DNA of 51,768 nucleotides from Streptomyces sp. SID5785 (GTDB taxonomy: Bacteria > Actinomycetota > Actinomycetes > Streptomycetales > Streptomycetaceae). Shown here piece by piece: positions 24,723 to 32,271 of this stretch (positions are counted from its first letter, which is position 1; each line of letters opens with the position of its first letter). Location of the stretch: assembly GCF_009870065.1 (NCBI RefSeq), contig NZ_WWIA01000258.1, forward strand, positions 1 to 51,768, given 5' to 3'. The notes under the pieces were generated by a model. The model was not told the origin of the DNA. It saw nothing but the letters and a program-made list of their open reading frames with translations, and ran no database searches. Both the position numbers and the translations under genes were made by a program.

Positions 24723-26033
24723 ATGACCGACCCGGACGGCGGCCCCGCGGCCGCCCCCGTACGCCGCGTGCTCGCGGTGATCCCCGCCCGCGGCGGCTCC
24801 AAGGGGGTGCCCGCCAAGAACCTGGCGCCCGTCGGCGGCGTCCCCCTCGTGGCCCGCGCCGTGCGCGAGTGCCTCGCCACCCGGTACGTCACCGACGTCG
24901 TCGTCTCCACCGACGACCCGGCCATCGCCGACGCGGCCCGCGAGGCCGGCGCCGAGGTCGTCACCCGGCCCGCCGCGATCGCCGGCGACAAGGCCACCTC
25001 CGAGGCGGCCGTGCTGCACGCGATGGACCTGCACGAGGCGCTGCACGGCGCCAGCGTGGACGTCGTCCTGCTCGTCCAGTGCACCAGCCCGTTCCTCGTG
25101 CGCGAGGACGTCGACGGCGTGGTCCGTGCGGTCCTCGAGGACGGCGCCGACAGCGCGCTGACCGTCGCCCCCTTCCACGGGTTCGTGTGGCGCGACGCCG
25201 CCGACGAGCCGCAGCAGGCACCGGCGGGACGGGCCGCCGCCGCGGCCGGCACCGACACGCTCGTCGCCGAGGCGGACACCGCGGCCCCGGCCGGCGGCTA
25301 CGGCGTCAACCACGACAAGTCCTTCCGGCCCCGCCGCCAGGACCGCCCCCAGGACCTCCTGGAGACCGGCGCCGTCTACGCCATGGACGCCCGCGGCTTC
25401 CGCCGCCACGAGCACCGCTTCTTCGGCCGGACCGAACTGGTCCGCACCGACCCCGCGCGGGTCCTCGAGATCGACGACCCGCACGACCTGGCCCGCGCCC
25501 GCGCGCTGGCCCCCCTCCTCGACCACGCCGTCCGGGCACTCCCCACCCGCCGGGACATCGACGCGGTCGTCCTCGACTTCGACGGCACCCAGACCGACGA
25601 CAGGGTGCTGATCGACGCCGATGGACGGGAGTTCGTCACCGTGCACCGCGGTGACGGCCTCGGCATCGCGGCCCTCCGCAGGAGCGGCCTGCCCCTGCTG
25701 ATCCTGTCCACGGAAGTGAACCCGGTCGTCGCCGCACGGGCCCGGAAGCTCAAGATCCCGGTCCTGCACGGCATCGACCGCAAGGACCTCGCACTCAAGC
25801 AGTGGTGCGAGGAGCAGGGCATCGCGCCGGAGCGCGTGCTCTACGTCGGCAACGACGTCAACGACCTCCCGTGCTTCGCCGTCGCCGGCTGGCCCGTGGC
25901 GGTCGCGAGCGCCCACGACGTCGTACGCGGCGCCGCACGCGCGGTCACCACCGTCCCCGGTGGTGAAGGCGCGATCCGGGAGATCGCCAGCTGGATCCTC
26001 GGCCCCTCTCTCGACTCCCTCGAAACCACGTAA
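24723..26033 (+). CDS. neuA: CMP-nonulosonate synthetase fused to a HAD (KdsC-like) phosphatase
   Basis: A 436-residue two-domain protein. Residues 15-275 are a CMP-sialate/CMP-Kdn synthetase with the signature IPARGGSKGVPAKN at 20-33. Residues 278-430 are a HAD phosphatase with D285-F-D287-G-T as motif I and GNDVNDLPCF as motif IV. Vertebrate CMAS has a similar order of domains. The phosphatase could dephosphorylate a nonulosonate 9-phosphate before activation, combining two steps in one chain. An Ala- and Gln-rich stretch at about 160-190 looks like an insertion. The ATG follows GAAGGAG. The 53-bp gap to the preceding gene suggests one operon. Confidence 0.9.
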   Translation: MTDPDGGPAAAPVRRVLAVIPARGGSKGVPAKNLAPVGGVPLVARAVRECLATRYVTDVVVSTDDPAIADAAREAGAEVVTRPAAIAGDKATSEAAVLHAMDLHEALHGASVDVVLLVQCTSPFLVREDVDGVVRAVLEDGADSALTVAPFHGFVWRDAADEPQQAPAGRAAAAAGTDTLVAEADTAAPAGGYGVNHDKSFRPRRQDRPQDLLETGAVYAMDARGFRRHEHRFFGRTELVRTDPARVLEIDDPHDLARARALAPLLDHAVRALPTRRDIDAVVLDFDGTQTDDRVLIDADGREFVTVHRGDGLGIAALRRSGLPLLILSTEVNPVVAARARKLKIPVLHGIDRKDLALKQWCEEQGIAPERVLYVGNDVNDLPCFAVAGWPVAVASAHDVVRGAARAVTTVPGGEGAIREIASWILGPSLDSLETT

Positions 26034-26047
26034 GGAACGCACCTCTC

Positions 26048-26989
26048 ATGTCTGCTCTCAACTCCCGCCTCCGCACCTTCGGTTCGCGCACCGCCGGCCC
26101 CGGCCAGCCCGTGTACATCACCGGCGAGATCGGCATCAACCACAACGGTGACCTGGAGAACGCGTTCAAGCTGATCGACGTCGCCGCCCAGGCCGGCTGC
26201 GACGCCGTCAAGTTCCAGAAGCGCACCCCCGAGATCTGCACCCCGCGCGACCAGTGGGACATCGAGCGGGACACCCCCTGGGGCCGCATGACCTACATCG
26301 ACTACCGCCACCGCGTCGAGTTCGGCGAGGACGAGTACCGCCAGATCGACGCGTACTGCACGGAGAAGGGGATCGACTGGTTCGCCTCCCCGTGGGACAC
26401 CGAGGCCGTCGCCTTCCTGGAGAAGTTCGACGTCCCGGCCCACAAGGTGGCGTCCGCCTCCCTCACCGACGACGAGCTGCTGCGCGCCCTGCGCGCCACC
26501 GGCCGCACCGTCATCCTCTCCACCGGCATGTCGACCCCGAAGCAGATCCGTCACGCGGTCGAGGTCCTCGGCTCCGACAACATCCTGATGTGCCACGCCA
26601 CGTCGACCTACCCGGCGAAGGCCGAGGAGCTCAACCTGCGCGTCATCAACACGCTGCAGGACGAGTTCCCGAACGTCCCGATCGGCTACTCCGGCCACGA
26701 GCCCGGCCTGCAGACCACGCTCGCCGCCGTCGCCCTCGGCGCCACCTTCGTCGAGCGTCACATCACCCTCGACCGCACCATGTGGGGCTCCGACCAGGCC
26801 GCCTCGGTGGAGCCGCAGGGCCTGGAGCGGCTCGTGCGCGACATCCGCGTCATCGAGACGGCCCTCGGCGACGGCGTCAAGAAGGTCTACGAGTCGGAGC
26901 TCGGCCCGATGAAGAAGCTGCGCCGCGTCACCGGCGTCGTCGCCGAGTCGGAGATCGCCGTCGCCGCCGGCGAGCCGGTCGGCGTCTGA
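26048..26989 (+). CDS. neuB: Nonulosonate (sialic acid/Kdn) synthase, NeuB type, lacking SAF domain
   Basis: A 313-residue PEP-condensing synthase. The TIM barrel is complete: GEIGINHNGDLENA at 26-39, KFQKRTPEICTP, DWFASPWD, KVASASLTDDELL, ILSTGMST, HATSTYPAK, IGYSGHEPG and ERHITLDRTMWGSDQAAS. The protein stops soon after the barrel. The C-terminal SAF (antifreeze-like) domain of standard NeuB and NANS, about 60 residues, is absent. In NeuB an arginine from that domain reaches the partner's active site near the substrate N-acyl group. The substrate may therefore be mannose or mannose-6-phosphate (giving Kdn) rather than ManNAc. It starts 14 bp after neuA. Confidence 0.9.
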   Translation: MSALNSRLRTFGSRTAGPGQPVYITGEIGINHNGDLENAFKLIDVAAQAGCDAVKFQKRTPEICTPRDQWDIERDTPWGRMTYIDYRHRVEFGEDEYRQIDAYCTEKGIDWFASPWDTEAVAFLEKFDVPAHKVASASLTDDELLRALRATGRTVILSTGMSTPKQIRHAVEVLGSDNILMCHATSTYPAKAEELNLRVINTLQDEFPNVPIGYSGHEPGLQTTLAAVALGATFVERHITLDRTMWGSDQAASVEPQGLERLVRDIRVIETALGDGVKKVYESELGPMKKLRRVTGVVAESEIAVAAGEPVGV

Positions 26990-27001
26990 CCCTCACCACC
27001 C

Positions 27002-27036
27002 GACGGCCCGGCGCACCTGACCGGCGCCGGGCCGTC
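27002..27036. terminator. Perfect 13-bp hairpin after neuB
   Basis: GACGGCCCGGCGC (27002-27014) pairs with GCGCCGGGCCGTC (27024-27036) around a nine-base loop. It sits between neuB and the last gene of the arm, so it may be a terminator or a partial attenuator. Confidence 0.85.
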
Positions 27037-27059
27037 CCGGGCCCTGCGGGAGGGGTCGC

Positions 27060-28088
27060 ATGTCAAGGAACACGAGCGGCACGCTGTGTTTCGTCGAGAG
27101 CCCGGTACAGCTCCTCAACGTCCTGGAGTGGGCGCACCTGGACGGCGCCGAGGCGACCGTCGTCGTGCTCTCGCCCACCGACCCCATGACCCGCGGACAG
27201 CTGCGGAGGATGGCCGAACTCGCGCGCGACGACGGCCACACCGTGCGCTGGGAGGAGGCGCGGGGCGGTCCCTCGGCCCCGTTCCGGACGATCGGCGGAC
27301 TCGCCCCGGCGCTGCGCGGCGCCGACCGCGTCGTCATCGGCGACCCCTTCTCCCGCTACGTCCAACTGCTGCTGACCACCACCCGGGCCCGTGAGCTCGT
27401 GGTCGTCGACGACGGCACCGCGACGATGGAGTTCGTCTCCCAACTGGCCCGCGGCGAGCGCCTCGTGCGCTGGCACCGGCGCGGCGGCCGGCCCGGCGCG
27501 CGCGACCTGGTCTTCGGCCCCGTCTCCGCCGCCGCGCGCCGCCGGCTCACTCCGGGGCCCGGCCGCCGGGTCTCGCTGTTCACGTCCATGCCGGTGGACG
27601 AGGTGCCGGACGGCGTCACGATCACCACCAACGCGTACTCCTGGACCCGGGAGCGCTTCGGCCCGCCGCGCGTGACCCGCGGCGCCGACCTCGTCGGGAC
27701 GTCCCTGGTGGAGACCGGGGTCGTCGACCTGGACCGCTATCTGCAGGCCGTCCGTGAACTCGCCGCCGCGCACGGCGCCACCCGGTACTTCGCGCACCGC
27801 CGCGAGGGCGCCGACAAGCTGCACCGCCTGGCCGGCGAGACCGGTCTGGAGGTCGTCCGCCCCGATCTGCCGCTCGAACTGATCGCCCGGCGCGGCCCGA
27901 CAGGCGCCACCGTCCTCAGCTTCCCCTCCACCGTCGTGCACACGCTGCCGATCGCACTGGAGGGCACCGGGGTCAAGGTCGCCGTCTGCGAGATCGACCC
28001 CGCGTGGCTCACCCACGGAGTCTCCGACCACGCCCAGGGGTTCCTGCGCGGGATCGTCGGGTCGGCACGGGGGGTGCGCACGGTCTGA
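27060..28088 (+). CDS. Sialyltransferase-like protein
   Basis: A 342-residue soluble protein. Three segments fit the bacterial sialyltransferase pattern: VVDDGT at 115-120 (D/E-D/E-G box), AHRRE at 245-249 in the place of the HP box, and FPST at 288-291 (S-S/T box). The HP proline is replaced by arginine, so catalysis may be altered or the family may be distinct. The opening TLCFVESPVQLLNVLEWA matches the start of several capsule sialyltransferases (VxSPxQLxN). GGGAGGGG precedes the ATG. With the gene at 20846 it would give the locus two nonulosonyl transferases. Confidence 0.75.
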   Translation: MSRNTSGTLCFVESPVQLLNVLEWAHLDGAEATVVVLSPTDPMTRGQLRRMAELARDDGHTVRWEEARGGPSAPFRTIGGLAPALRGADRVVIGDPFSRYVQLLLTTTRARELVVVDDGTATMEFVSQLARGERLVRWHRRGGRPGARDLVFGPVSAAARRRLTPGPGRRVSLFTSMPVDEVPDGVTITTNAYSWTRERFGPPRVTRGADLVGTSLVETGVVDLDRYLQAVRELAAAHGATRYFAHRREGADKLHRLAGETGLEVVRPDLPLELIARRGPTGATVLSFPSTVVHTLPIALEGTGVKVAVCEIDPAWLTHGVSDHAQGFLRGIVGSARGVRTV

Positions 28089-28108
28089 GACAGCCACGGA
28101 GCGGCACA

Positions 28109-28143
28109 ATGCGGCAGGCCGCGGAACGATGCGGCAGGCCGCG
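28109..28143. repeat. Two 15-bp direct repeats, 20 bp apart
   Basis: ATGCGGCAGGCCGCG occurs at 28109-28123 and 28129-28143. Each copy is itself a short inverted repeat (GCGGC-A-GGCCGC). It lies in the 190-bp gap after the glycopolymer cluster and may act as a weak terminator. Confidence 0.7.
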
Positions 28144-28278
28144 CGGACGCCAAAAGAGACGTGATACCCGCCCGGGGTGATCGGTATGCGAGACGGGGCA
28201 GGGTTTCTTACGTCAATCCGGCTGAACTTTTGTTGATCGCGGGACGGTTCGCCCCCGGCTCGGCCTACCCTTCGCAGG

Positions 28279-29505
28279 GTGAACCAGTTGATGTCCCGCG
28301 TTCCCGGCCTCCCCGGCACCCTGCCCGAAGAGCTCCGCGCCGAGCTCGTCGCGTTCCGCCGCGACCTGCACATGCACCCCGAGCCGGGCAACCAGGAGTT
28401 CCGCACCACCGCGGCGATCAAGGCACGCCTCGAGCGCGCCGGACTCGTCCCACGGGTGCTCGGCGTCGGGACCGGACTCGTCTGCGACATCGGCACCGGC
28501 ACCGAGCACGGGGAGTGGGAGGGCGGGCGCCGGATGCTCGCCCTGCGGGCCGACATCGACGCCCTGCCCATCCCGGACACCAAGGCCGACTGCGCGTACC
28601 GCTCGACCGTGCCGGACCACGCCCACGCCTGCGGCCACGACGTGCACACCACCGTCGTGCTCGGCGCCGGACTCGTCCTCGCCGACCTGCACCGCCAGGG
28701 CCTGCTCCCGCACCCGGTGCGGCTGATCTTCCAGCCCGCCGAGGAGGTGCTGCCCGGCGGCGCGCCCGACGCGATCGACTGCGGGGTGCTCGACGGGGTG
28801 CGGCGGATCATCGGCGTGCACTGCGACCCGAAGGTGGACGCGGGCCGGATCGGCCTGCGGGCCGGCCCCATCACCTCCGCCTGCGACCGCCTGGAGGTCA
28901 GCCTCGACGGCCCCGGCGGACACACGGCGCGGCCGCACCTGACGACCGACCTCGTCACGGCCGCCGCCAAGGTCGCCACGGAGGTCCCGGCCGTCGTCGC
29001 CCGCCGCGTCGACGCGCGCTCGGGCCTGTCCGTGACGTGGGGTCGCCTGGAGACGGGCCACGCGTGCAACGTGATCCCGCAGCACGCCGAGCTCTCCGGC
29101 ACCGTGCGCTGCCTGGACCTGGAGGCGTGGCGGCTCGCGCCGGACCTGGTGCACGGCGCGATCCAGGAGATCGCCGAGCTGTACCGGGCCAAGCCGGTCG
29201 TCGACTACGTGCGCGGGGTGCCCCCGGTGGTCAACGACCCGGCGGTCACCGACCTGCTCCGCGACGCGATGACCGAGCGGCTCGGCCCGGACTCCGTCGA
29301 GGGGACGCTGCAGAGCCTCGGCGGCGAGGACTTCTCCTGGTACCTGGAGCAGGTGCCGGGGGCGATGGCCCGGCTCGGGGTGAAGGCGCCGGGGGAGCGC
29401 GGCAGCCGCGACCTGCACCAGGGCGACTTCGACGCGGACGAGACGGCGATCGGGGTCGGCGTGGAGCTCTTCACGGCGGCGGCGCTGCTCGACGCGGACC
29501 GGTGA
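28279..29505 (+). CDS. M20-family metallo-amidohydrolase
   Basis: A 408-residue peptidase M20/amidohydrolase. Metal-site motifs are present: ALRADIDALPI, HACGHDVHTTVVLGAG, FQPAEEVLPGGAPDAI, and the late GGEDFSWYLE and H-Q-G-D-F. The dimerisation domain motif GPGGHTARPH is in the middle. Related enzymes cleave N-acyl amino acids, hippurate or N-acyl-diaminopimelate. The GTG at 28279 fits the family start. It lies just before the nucleoside genes but lacks their shared operator. Confidence 0.92.
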   Translation: MNQLMSRVPGLPGTLPEELRAELVAFRRDLHMHPEPGNQEFRTTAAIKARLERAGLVPRVLGVGTGLVCDIGTGTEHGEWEGGRRMLALRADIDALPIPDTKADCAYRSTVPDHAHACGHDVHTTVVLGAGLVLADLHRQGLLPHPVRLIFQPAEEVLPGGAPDAIDCGVLDGVRRIIGVHCDPKVDAGRIGLRAGPITSACDRLEVSLDGPGGHTARPHLTTDLVTAAAKVATEVPAVVARRVDARSGLSVTWGRLETGHACNVIPQHAELSGTVRCLDLEAWRLAPDLVHGAIQEIAELYRAKPVVDYVRGVPPVVNDPAVTDLLRDAMTERLGPDSVEGTLQSLGGEDFSWYLEQVPGAMARLGVKAPGERGSRDLHQGDFDADETAIGVGVELFTAAALLDADR

Positions 29506-29651
29506 GAGTCCGGCGGGCGGACCGGTGAGCGGCCGCTGAGCGGCCCGTGAGAAGCCCCTTTTCCCCGGCTTGCTCACCTTGCGTCACGCAGGTTTTACCG
29601 GGGCCCGGCACGAATCGGTAACGGCGGGGGCGAATCGGGTTCCCCGGTTCT

Positions 29652-29665
29652 TCTACGCGCGTTAC
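29652..29665. promoter_or_regulatory. Nucleoside-regulon operator copy 1 (bmp1)
   Basis: TCTACGCGCGTTAC lies upstream of the first BMP lipoprotein gene. Its last bases form a -10-like TACGCT (29663-29668). It matches the left half and core of the shared palindrome TCTACGCGCGTAGA. Confidence 0.75.
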
Positions 29666-29718
29666 GCTCCGCCGAACTCTGCGCCCCGCGTGGCGTGTTG
29701 ACGAAGGAGCAGCCCATC

Positions 29719-30780
29719 ATGCGTCGATCTCGTACGTCCCGGCTCACGCACATAGCTGTGGCCGTCACCGGTCTCGCCCTCGCGGCCACCGCCTGCGGCG
29801 GCACCAGCGCCGACAAGGCGGGCGACGAGGCCAAGGCGAAGAACCTCGGCCTCGCCATCTCGTACGACGTCGGCGGCCGCGGCGACCAGTCCTTCAACGA
29901 CGCCGCGTACTCGGGCATGGTCAAGGCGGACAAGGAGTTCGGCTACAAGAGCGCCGACCAGGAGCCGAGCGACGGCGAGAGCGACGCGGACAAGATCGCC
30001 CGGCTGGGCGCGCTGGCCAAGAAGGGCTACAACCCCGTGGTCGGCGTCGGCTTCGCGTACGCCCCGGCGGTGAAGGCGGCCGCCGCGAAGTACCCGAAGA
30101 CCACCTTCGGCATCATCGACGACTCGACGGTCCAGGCGAAGAACGTCGCGGACCTCGTCTTCAGCGAGGAGCAGGGCTCCTACCTCGCGGGTGTCGCCGC
30201 CGCGAAGGCGACGAAGGCGGACACCGTGGGCTTCGTGGGCGGCGTGGACGTGCCGCTGATCCACAAGTTCGAGGCCGGCTTCGTGCAGGGCGTCAAGGAC
30301 ACGAACCCCAAGGTCAAGGTGTTGACGCAGTACCTGACCGAGACGGCGCAGGAGGGCGGCTTCTCCAGCCCGGACAAGGGCAAGACCGCAGCCCAGGCCC
30401 AGCTCGAGAAGGGCGCCGACGTGATCTACCACGCGGCGGGCCTGTCCGGCCAGGGCGTCATCGAGGCCGCCGCCGCCCAGAAGAAGTGGGCCATCGGCGT
30501 CGACTCGGACCAGTACGAGCAGAAGCCGCTCGCCGCGTACAAGGACTACATCCTGACGTCGGCGACCAAGGACGTCGGCCGGGCCGTGTACGAGCTGGCG
30601 AAGTCCGTGAAGGACGGCAAGCCGCTGTCCGGCGAGACCCGCTTCGACCTCAAGGCGGGCGGCGTCGGCATCACCGAGACGAACCCGAAGTACAAGGAGA
30701 TCCCGGGCCTGGCCGACGCGGTGGCGAAGGCCAAGCAGGACATCATCGACGGCAAGGTCACCGTGGCCACGAAGCCGTAG
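29719..30780 (+). CDS. BMP-family nucleoside-binding lipoprotein (copy 1)
   Basis: A 353-residue substrate-binding protein of the Med/BMP (PnrA-like) family. These proteins deliver purine or pyrimidine nucleosides to an ABC transporter. The lipoprotein signal ends with cysteine at residue 26 (LAATAC). Family motifs include YDVGGRGDQSFNDAAY, VVGVGFAYAPAVK, FGIIDDS, FVGGVDVPLIHKFEAGF, YHAAGLSGQGVIEAA and WAIGVDSDQ. The ATG at 29719 is chosen because AAGGAG precedes it at the right distance. It has its own promoter with the shared operator and its own terminator. Confidence 0.95.
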   Translation: MRRSRTSRLTHIAVAVTGLALAATACGGTSADKAGDEAKAKNLGLAISYDVGGRGDQSFNDAAYSGMVKADKEFGYKSADQEPSDGESDADKIARLGALAKKGYNPVVGVGFAYAPAVKAAAAKYPKTTFGIIDDSTVQAKNVADLVFSEEQGSYLAGVAAAKATKADTVGFVGGVDVPLIHKFEAGFVQGVKDTNPKVKVLTQYLTETAQEGGFSSPDKGKTAAQAQLEKGADVIYHAAGLSGQGVIEAAAAQKKWAIGVDSDQYEQKPLAAYKDYILTSATKDVGRAVYELAKSVKDGKPLSGETRFDLKAGGVGITETNPKYKEIPGLADAVAKAKQDIIDGKVTVATKP

Positions 30781-30815
30781 CGGGACCCGTCCCCGCCCGG
30801 CACCCACGCCGCGTC

Positions 30816-30857
30816 GCACCCCGGCCCGCCTGCCCGACAGGCCCTGGGCCGGGGTGC
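30816..30857 (+). terminator. Hairpin terminator after bmp1
   Basis: GCACCCCGGCCC (30816-30827) pairs perfectly with GGGCCGGGGTGC (30846-30857), with an 18-base loop. It separates the two bmp transcription units. Confidence 0.85.
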
Positions 30858-30939
30858 ACCTGTATGTCCGTACAACATCGCTTACCGTCGTTTTCAGTAC
30901 GGACCGATAACGGTCTTCCGGGGGGTCTTCAACGAGCGT

Positions 30940-30953
30940 TCTACGCGCGTTAA
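30940..30953. promoter_or_regulatory. Nucleoside-regulon operator copy 2 (bmp2)
   Basis: TCTACGCGCGTTAA abuts a -10-like TAATCT (30951-30956) upstream of bmp2. The context TTCTACGCGCGTTA is identical to that of copy 1. Confidence 0.75.
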
Positions 30954-31015
30954 TCTGCGGCGAAGCCAGCGCCGTCCGGACCGTCGTCGGTGCTTGTACC
31001 CAAGGAGCTCATCCC

Positions 31016-32071
31016 ATGCGCCGCGTTTCCCGCATCGCGCTCGCAGGCACTGCGACCGTCGCCCTCGCCGCCTCCCTCACCGCCTGTGGCGGCACGTCCA
31101 GCGACGCCGCCGGCAAGGAGAACGGCGGCAAGTCCAAGGGCCTCGCCCTCGCGTACGACGTCGGTGGCCGCGGCGACCAGTCCTTCAACGACGCCGCGTA
31201 CGCGGGCATGGTGAAGGCCGAGAAGGCGTTCGGCTACAAGGGCGAGGACCAGGAGCCGACCGACGGCGAGACGGACGCGGACAAGACCGCCCGCCTGGTC
31301 TCCCTCGCGAAGGCCGGCTACAACCCGGTCGTCGGTGTCGGCTTCGCGTACGCCCCGGCGGTGAAGGCGGCCGCCGCGAAGTACCCGAAGACCACCTTCG
31401 GCATCGTCGACGACTCGACGGTCCAGGCGAAGAACGTCGCGGACCTCGTCTTCAGCGAGCAGGAGGCCTCCTACCTCGCGGGTGTCGCCGCGGCCAAGGC
31501 GACCAAGTCGAACACCGTGGGCTTCGTGGGAGGCGTCGACGTCCCCCTGATCCACAAGTTCGAGGCGGGCTTCACGCAGGGCGCCCAGGACACGAACCCC
31601 AAGGTCAAGGTCGTCAAGCAGTACCTGAGCGAGACCGCGGAGGAGGGCGGCTTCTCCAGCCCGGACAAGGGCAAGACCGCCGCCGAGGCGCAGATCGAGA
31701 AGGGCGCCGACGTGGTCTACCACGCGGCGGGCCTGTCCGGTCAGGGCGTCATCGAGGCCGCCGCCGCCAAGAAGGTCTGGGCGATCGGCGTCGACTCGGA
31801 CCAGTACAGCCAGAAGGCGCTGGCCAAGTACAAGGACAGCATCCTCACCTCGGCCACGAAGAACGTCGCGGAGGCCGTGTTCAACCTGGCCCAGTCGGTG
31901 CAGGACGGCAAGCCGGAGTCGGGCGTCGTCACCGGCGACCTGAAGTCGGGCGAGGTGGGTCTCGCGGACTCGAACCCGGAGTTCTCCGGTAACGATGAGA
32001 TTCAGAAGGCGCTGAAGGCTGCCGAGACGGGCATCACCAGCGGCAAGATCAAGGTCAAGAGCAAGCCGTAA
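31016..32071 (+). CDS. BMP-family nucleoside-binding lipoprotein (copy 2)
   Basis: A 351-residue paralogue of the preceding gene in the same orientation. The lipobox is SLTAC, with cysteine at residue 23. The same BMP motifs are present. A 123-bp stretch (31337-31459) differs from copy 1 (30046-30168) at a single base, wobble positions included, while the N-terminal and C-terminal parts have diverged widely. This patchwork suggests gene conversion. Copy 2 lies closest to the ABC genes, so it may be the main binding protein. Confidence 0.95.
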   Translation: MRRVSRIALAGTATVALAASLTACGGTSSDAAGKENGGKSKGLALAYDVGGRGDQSFNDAAYAGMVKAEKAFGYKGEDQEPTDGETDADKTARLVSLAKAGYNPVVGVGFAYAPAVKAAAAKYPKTTFGIVDDSTVQAKNVADLVFSEQEASYLAGVAAAKATKSNTVGFVGGVDVPLIHKFEAGFTQGAQDTNPKVKVVKQYLSETAEEGGFSSPDKGKTAAEAQIEKGADVVYHAAGLSGQGVIEAAAAKKVWAIGVDSDQYSQKALAKYKDSILTSATKNVAEAVFNLAQSVQDGKPESGVVTGDLKSGEVGLADSNPEFSGNDEIQKALKAAETGITSGKIKVKSKP

Positions 32072-32107
32072 CCTCGGGACACGAGTGGGGGACGGGGTGC
32101 GGGACGC

Positions 32108-32128
32108 CCCGGCGCGCACAGCGCCGGG
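32108..32128 (+). terminator. Hairpin after bmp2
   Basis: CCCGGCGC (32108-32115) pairs with GCGCCGGG (32121-32128) around a five-base loop, 37 bp after the bmp2 stop and before the ABC promoter. Confidence 0.7.
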
Positions 32129-32229
32129 ACCGGTCCGTGCCCCGTTCGCGGCGGGCGGCGGAGGCCATCACCTCCCGGCGATTCGCCCGAATTGACCGGC
32201 TCGCGTCCACTTCGTACTGCCGTAGGGGC

Positions 32230-32243
32230 TCTACGCGTGTAGA
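32230..32243. promoter_or_regulatory. Nucleoside-regulon operator copy 3 (ABC operon)
   Basis: TCTACGCGTGTAGA has perfect five-base arms (TCTAC/GTAGA). It lies about 30 bp before the expected start of the ABC ATPase. Its right arm overlaps the position where a -10 (TAGAAG) would be expected. Confidence 0.8.
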
Positions 32244-32271
32244 AGGCCCCCTTCTCTCAGGAGAGTGCGCC

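Noticed and set aside
29662..32119. Long minus-strand frames across both bmp genes
   Set aside because: They mirror the plus-strand BMP genes, which have lipoboxes, motifs and promoters. The mirror translations have no recognisable family.
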